This document shows positions 59,501 through 64,000 of a DNA stretch of 64,000 bases, in pieces (positions within the stretch are counted from its first letter, which is position 1; every line of letters begins with the position of its first letter). Both the position numbers and the translations under genes were made by a program. This stretch comes from Tolypothrix bouteillei VB521301 (lineage in GTDB: Bacteria > Cyanobacteriota > Cyanobacteriia > Cyanobacteriales > Nostocaceae). The stretch covers positions 4,298,895 through 4,362,894 of the forward strand of contig NZ_JHEG04000001.1 of the NCBI RefSeq assembly GCF_000760695.4. The letters run 5' to 3'. The notes below the pieces were generated by a model. That model was not told the origin of the DNA. It did not search any database and saw only the letters and a program-made list of their open reading frames with translations.

Positions 59501-60916
59501 ATGCTTTTGGAAGGAAATAAAATACGGAAAAGAACACACCAGCAAATATGTACGGTTGTCAGAAAATTACAACAGCCAAACATCACCTCCATGCCAAAAC
59601 AAGTGAATCGGAAAAACGTTTTGATTGCTTCAATACTAAGTGTAGGACTGCTGACAGCAGGTTGTGGTTCGTTGCCAAAAGAATCAGCTGAGGCTCAGTC
59701 ACGGAGTCCGGGAAACAATCAAAGAGGTGGAGGTGCAGTCCCTGTGGATGTAGCAACAGCTCGAACGGGATTGCTGCGTCAAGAACCGGAGTATACGGGA
59801 ACGACTGTACCCTTCCGGACTGTATCGCTGCGATCGCGAGTAGAAGGACAGCTTTTGGCACTAAACGTAGATGTAGGCGATCGCGTCAATCAAGGACAAG
59901 CGATCGGACAAGTAGATGATGCTCTGTTAAGAACCACTCAAAATCAAGCAGAAGCAGAATTAGCAGCTTTGAGATCGGAAGTCGCAAGAGTAAAAGCACA
60001 AGTGAGCAATGCGCGTGCTGAAGTTGAAAGATCCAGAGCACAACTACAACAAGCACAAGTCGATTCCCAAAGACAGCAGAAATTATTAAAAGAGGGAGCG
60101 ATTTCACAACAAGCAGCCGAACAAGCAAGTACTCAAGCCAGAACAACATCTCAAGTCCTTCGCGCCGCACAAGAGCAAGTCCGTACAGAGCAAGAAGCAT
60201 TAGGCGCAGCCCAAGGTAGAGTTGTTGCACAACAAGCAGTGCTTGCAGAAGCAAAAGAACGCCGTTCCTATGCAAGGCTTATCTCTCCCATTAACGGAGC
60301 CGTGTTAGAAAAGGTGACAGAACCGGGAAATTTTCTTCAAGCCGGTAATGAAGTTTTGAGAATAGGCGACTTCAGTCGCGTCAAAATTGAAGTTCAAGTT
60401 TCTGAATTAGAACTGGCAAAAATTCGGGTAGGACAATCTGTAAAAGTTCGCTTAGATGCTTTTCCAGATCGAACCTATATTGGACAAGTCACGCGTATTT
60501 CTCCCGCCGCAGATAGGACAGCTCGTCTGATACCTGTAGAAGTCGTGATACCAAACGGTGACGGTAGAATTGGCAGTGGCTTACTAGCAAGAGCTAATTT
60601 TGAAACTCAAGCACAAGCTAGAGTGCTTGTCCCCGAGACAGCCTTGGGGGCGAGAGGGGGAGAGGGGGAGAAGGGAAGAAGGGGAGAACAAAATTCTCCA
60701 TCTCCTACCAATAGCCAAGGAACAATATTTGTGGTGACAGAAGCAGGCAAAAAACCAATAGTAACAGCTAGAGCAGTAACGCTAGGGGAAAAAGCTGATG
60801 GCAAAGTAGAAATATTATCAGGCTTGCAACCAGGAGAAAGATTTGTGGCTCGCAGTGGTAGACCGTTAAAAGATGGCGCGGCTGTCAGACTTTCAATCCT
60901 TTCAGAGAAACAATAG
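59501..60916 (+). CDS. RND efflux adaptor (membrane fusion protein), HlyD/AcrA type
   Basis: 471 residues from the ATG at 59501, 8 bases after AGGAG; ATG 59495 is too close to it and ATG 59591 has no site. A lipobox occurs at LLTAGCGS, so the mature protein is lipid-anchored in the periplasm. Lipoyl (TVPFRTVSLRSRVEGQLLALNV), long coiled-coil hairpin (ARVKAQVSNARAEVERSRAQLQQ...) and barrel domains (ISPAADRTARLIPVEVVI) follow. The stretch RGGEGEKGRRGEQNSPSP (about 383-400) is coded by a GGGGGAGA microsatellite. It is followed 83 bases later by the RND pump gene. Confidence 0.9.
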   Translation: MLLEGNKIRKRTHQQICTVVRKLQQPNITSMPKQVNRKNVLIASILSVGLLTAGCGSLPKESAEAQSRSPGNNQRGGGAVPVDVATARTGLLRQEPEYTGTTVPFRTVSLRSRVEGQLLALNVDVGDRVNQGQAIGQVDDALLRTTQNQAEAELAALRSEVARVKAQVSNARAEVERSRAQLQQAQVDSQRQQKLLKEGAISQQAAEQASTQARTTSQVLRAAQEQVRTEQEALGAAQGRVVAQQAVLAEAKERRSYARLISPINGAVLEKVTEPGNFLQAGNEVLRIGDFSRVKIEVQVSELELAKIRVGQSVKVRLDAFPDRTYIGQVTRISPAADRTARLIPVEVVIPNGDGRIGSGLLARANFETQAQARVLVPETALGARGGEGEKGRRGEQNSPSPTNSQGTIFVVTEAGKKPIVTARAVTLGEKADGKVEILSGLQPGERFVARSGRPLKDGAAVRLSILSEKQ

Positions 60917-60999
60917 TCATTAGCCCCGAACGAATAAAATGGGCATTGAGTTTTACTCCACTCCCTATTCTCAAGAACATTAGCACCCGGCATTGACTT

Positions 61000-63900
61000 A
61001 TGCAGCAGGTACAGCAAAGTAGCGGATTTAGTGTTAGCGCCATATCGATCCGTCAGCATATCGGTACACTCATGCTGACGCTAGCAGTTATTGTTTTAGG
61101 TGTCTTTTTTATCATCAAGCTGCCAGTGGATTTGCTGCCTTCAATTACCTATCCTCGAATTGGCGTAAGATTGGAAGCACCTGGAGTTTCACCAGAAGTC
61201 GCAATTGATGAAATCACCAGACCTTTAGAAGAAGCTTTTTCTGCAACTGAAGGTGTTATTCAAGTCTATTCCCAAACGCGAGAAGGACAAGTCAATGTGG
61301 ATTTGTACTTTCAGCCCGGTGGAAATATTGACCAAGCCCTCAACGATGCAACAGCAGCTTTTAACAGATCCAGAAGTGGTTTACCAGACACCATAGAAGA
61401 ACCTCGTATCTTCAAAGTCGATCCTTCTCAGTTACCAGTTTATGAATTTGCACTCACTTCACCTTCTTTAAGTGGTGTTGATTTGCGTGTATTTGCTGAT
61501 GAAGAATTAGCCCGCGAACTCAGTGTTGTACCGGGTGTAGCTGGAGTCGATGTCTCAGGAGGTCTTCAAGAAGAAATTAGCGTCAATGTTGATTTAGACC
61601 GATTGCAGGCTTTGGGTGTAGGTTTAACTGATGTTTTAGACGAACTAAGGAACCGCAACCAAGACATTTCTGGTGGTCGCATCTTGGGGCGAGATACAGA
61701 ACCGCTCACCCGAACTGTTGGACGGTTTAAAACAGCTGACGAAATCAAAAACATATTATTTGAGGTTTCCGCTTCTTCCTCTTCCGCTTCTTCCTCTTCC
61801 ACTTCTTCGGTTTCCGCTTCTTCCTCTTCCGCCTCTTCCTCTGTCCCAAACAAGCGGGTGTACTTGCGAGATTTTGCTGAAGTCGTAGATGGTTCGGAAC
61901 AACAGCGTATTTTCGTATTACTGAATGGTCAAGAGTCGGTGAAAGTAAGCGTTCAGAAGCAGCCAGACGCCAACACAATTGAGGTTGTGGATGGAGTCAA
62001 AAAGCGACTCGAACAACTCAGGCAATCCGGTTTGATTCAAGAAGGAACAGTTATCACACCAACTTTAGATGAGTCTCGATTCATTCGCAACTCTATTTCT
62101 AACGTCACGAGTTCTGGATTAATTGGATCGTTGCTAGCTGCGATCGCAGTATTACTCTTCCTGGGATCTGTACGTCAAACTTTTATCATCGTTGCAGCAA
62201 TTCCCCTAGCAACACTCGCTGCCATTATTTTTATGGGATTATTTGGCTTATCCCTCAACGTTTTTAGTTTGGGTGGTTTGGCGCTCGGTGTAGGTATTGT
62301 GGTGGATAACTCCATCGTGATGTTAGAGAATATTGCCGAAGGCGCTGGTATGACGCCTGGAAAAAATTCCACCTCTCGTTTGAGTCAACAACAACTGATT
62401 GACCGTTCGGAACAAAGCAGTCGGGAAGTAGAATCGGCGTTAATTGCGTCCACAAGTACCAACTTAGTAGCAGTCTTGCCCTTTTTGCTCATTGGGGGCT
62501 TTATCTCATTACTATTTAATGAGTTGATTCTAACCATTAGCTTTTCTGTCGCTGCTTCTATTTTGATTGCGGTCACTGTAGTACCGATGCTTGCGTCCCG
62601 AATGCTAGCATGGCGGTGGTCGAGTCGTCTCACCGAGTTTTGGTTTCTCAAAGAATTCAATCGTCGGTTTGAGGCTGCAACCAGAGGATACAGTAGCTTC
62701 TTAACTCAAGTCTTGCGCCATCGGTTGTTGGTTATTGGGCTTGCTATCCTAGTTTTTGGTGGTAGTAGTTTGTGGATGGCTCCTCAAATTCCTCAAGAAA
62801 TTCTACCTCGAATCAATACCGGACAAGCCAATTTAAACGCTCAATTTCCCCCCGGTACGCCGTTAGAAACAAACCGTAAGGTTATGGCTGCGGTTGATAA
62901 TATTCTTCTCAAGCAATCAGAAACGGATTATGTTTTCTCCACATCAGGAGGTGCTCTGTTTGGTACGAATACCAGTGAAAATCCCTTGCGGGGTTCTAGC
63001 ACCATTACCTTGAAATCCGGTACGGATGTCGAAGCATATGTTGAGCGAGTCACAGCTGAGTTTGAAAAGCTGAATTTAGCAGGAATCCGTTTGCGTCTGA
63101 GTCCCGGTCAAGTAAGAGGATTAATTCTTAGTAACTCTCCGGTGCGAGGGGCAGATGTTGATGTTATTTTGCAGGGAACTGATGCTGAAACTCTGCAAAG
63201 AGCAGGGCGTCAGGTATTGGCTGCTATGGAAGATCGAGTGACCGCAGCTAGATTCCGTCCCGATGCAGACCCCCGTCAGCCAGAGATACAGATTCGTCCT
63301 GATTGGGAACGAGTAGCGGCTGTAGGGTTGACAACACAAGAAATTGGAGACACGATTCAGACTGCTATTGAAGGAAGTGTACCAACTCAGTTGCAACGGG
63401 GAAACCGTTTGGTGGATGTACGGGTGCAGTTGAATGAAGAATCCGTGCGATCGACATCTCAATTATCGCGATTGCCATTATTTATTGAAAATAATCGCCA
63501 AGTGCGTTTGAGTGACGTTGCCAATATCGTCCAAGGTGAAGCACCAGGAGAAATTCAACGAATTAACCAGCGCCAAGTTGTGATTTTAGCAGGGAATTTG
63601 GCTGAGGGTGCAAGTCTTAGTGAAGCACTCACACAAGTCAACAATGTATTAAACAGTTTACAGTTGCCTGAAGGTGTCACTGTATTACCCAGTTCTGCAA
63701 CAGAATCAAACAAGCAATTACAAGACTCACTCAAATTGTTGGGTGGATTGGCTGCTTTTCTTGTATTTGTGGTCATGGCTGTGCAATACAATTCACTAGT
63801 CGATCCACTAGTGATTATGTTTACAATACCGCTAGCACTTGCAGGAGGTATTTTCGGTCTTTACATTACTAAGACTGCCATCGGAGCTACAGTCATAGTT

Positions 63901-64000
63901 GGAGCCGTGTTGCTTGTGGGTATTGTAGTCAACAACGCCATCATTATGGTGGAATTGGCAAATCAAATCCGCGAAAGAGAAGGAGTTGACCGTCAAACTG
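61000..64000 (+). CDS. RND multidrug efflux pump (AcrB/HAE1 family), 5' part
   Basis: The frame is open from the ATG at 61000 to the right edge, 1000 codons; the end is outside the window. Features: MLTLAVIVLGVFFIIKLPVDLLPSITYPRIGVRLEAPGVSPE (helix 1 and start of the porter domain), LIGSLLAAIAVLLFLGSVRQTFIIVAAIPLATLAAIIF and GVGIVVDNSIVMLENI (helix 4, with the conserved acidic residue of the proton relay). A second set of helices begins near 63735. Residues about 256-284 form a Ser/Ala-rich insertion inside the periplasmic docking/porter region. Proton-driven efflux with the adaptor encoded just upstream. Confidence 0.9.
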   Translation, partial: MQQVQQSSGFSVSAISIRQHIGTLMLTLAVIVLGVFFIIKLPVDLLPSITYPRIGVRLEAPGVSPEVAIDEITRPLEEAFSATEGVIQVYSQTREGQVNVDLYFQPGGNIDQALNDATAAFNRSRSGLPDTIEEPRIFKVDPSQLPVYEFALTSPSLSGVDLRVFADEELARELSVVPGVAGVDVSGGLQEEISVNVDLDRLQALGVGLTDVLDELRNRNQDISGGRILGRDTEPLTRTVGRFKTADEIKNILFEVSASSSSASSSSTSSVSASSSSASSSVPNKRVYLRDFAEVVDGSEQQRIFVLLNGQESVKVSVQKQPDANTIEVVDGVKKRLEQLRQSGLIQEGTVITPTLDESRFIRNSISNVTSSGLIGSLLAAIAVLLFLGSVRQTFIIVAAIPLATLAAIIFMGLFGLSLNVFSLGGLALGVGIVVDNSIVMLENIAEGAGMTPGKNSTSRLSQQQLIDRSEQSSREVESALIASTSTNLVAVLPFLLIGGFISLLFNELILTISFSVAASILIAVTVVPMLASRMLAWRWSSRLTEFWFLKEFNRRFEAATRGYSSFLTQVLRHRLLVIGLAILVFGGSSLWMAPQIPQEILPRINTGQANLNAQFPPGTPLETNRKVMAAVDNILLKQSETDYVFSTSGGALFGTNTSENPLRGSSTITLKSGTDVEAYVERVTAEFEKLNLAGIRLRLSPGQVRGLILSNSPVRGADVDVILQGTDAETLQRAGRQVLAAMEDRVTAARFRPDADPRQPEIQIRPDWERVAAVGLTTQEIGDTIQTAIEGSVPTQLQRGNRLVDVRVQLNEESVRSTSQLSRLPLFIENNRQVRLSDVANIVQGEAPGEIQRINQRQVVILAGNLAEGASLSEALTQVNNVLNSLQLPEGVTVLPSSATESNKQLQDSLKLLGGLAAFLVFVVMAVQYNSLVDPLVIMFTIPLALAGGIFGLYITKTAIGATVIVGAVLLVGIVVNNAIIMVELANQIREREGVDRQT

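Noticed and set aside
61566..61853. Glu-rich frame opposite the pump gene
   Set aside because: It is the complement of the Ser-rich microsatellite in the pump gene and has no start context.
1..64000. tRNA, rRNA, complete insertion sequence or prophage
   Set aside because: No cloverleaf-type GTTCGAATC-containing segments, rRNA signatures, transposase or phage structural genes were recognised by eye. Very small RNAs could have been missed.

Overview
The window looks like chromosome of a filamentous, heterocyst-type cyanobacterium (Nostocales-like). The palindrome GCGATCGC (HIP1) recurs throughout, for example as a back-to-back pair near 42315. Genes include a phycobiliprotein-lyase-like protein (58465-59004), an acyl-lipid desaturase, cyanobacterial families such as DUF3153, and NTPases with WD40 repeats. 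Short repeats in the style of the STRR family of heterocystous cyanobacteria fill many gaps between genes. No rRNA, tRNA, CRISPR array, complete insertion sequence or prophage was recognised.

Layout. 1-12.6 kb is mostly housekeeping: the 3' part of a desaturase gene, a vapBC-type toxin-antitoxin pair between a TPR gene and a DUF3153 lipoprotein gene, pdxH, an AI-2E-family transporter, scpA, a sugar-nucleotide pyrophosphorylase, speA, ndk and a TerC-family gene. 12.6-33.5 kb is an accessory region. It holds a decayed RelE-type toxin with an intact antitoxin; a minus-strand series of HigBA-like toxin-antitoxin, a PD-(D/E)xK nuclease-like protein, a P-loop ATPase and a giant STAND NTPase with 14 nearly identical WD40 repeats; acs; two Uma2-type genes; a TPR gene; a second NTPase-WD40 protein; a TPR gene broken by one stop codon; and an HTH-ATPase. 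33.5-38.7 kb is an efflux operon (marR, HlyD/EmrA-type adaptor, two MFS genes) with three copies of a probable MarR operator.

38.8-50.3 kb carries membrane and sugar-transfer genes: a polyprenyl-phosphate-sugar-type GT2, a possible GT-C-like membrane protein, a TPM-domain protein, a TspO-like protein and a GT39 transferase. It also has a methyltransferase and several conserved proteins of unknown function. 50.8-55.4 kb has a cellulose-synthase-like gene with a PilZ-like end, and recQ. 55.4-56.6 kb is a MazF-type toxin-antitoxin pair beside remnants of recQ and of a phosphate-binding protein gene. 56.7-59 kb has DUF427, a predicted RHH-Mop (molybdate-type) regulator with its own palindrome, an unknown gene and the lyase-like gene. 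59.5-64 kb is an RND efflux pair whose pump gene runs off the right edge.

The best candidate for an undescribed system is the minus-strand series 22014 to 13591, especially the ATPase/STAND-WD40 pair joined by a 4-base stop/start overlap, with a nuclease-like gene just upstream. The WD40 repeats are almost identical in DNA and differ mainly at a few residue positions. That is the pattern known for fungal HET-E-type recognition repeats, and it suggests a fast-changing recognition receptor. Function is inferred, not shown.
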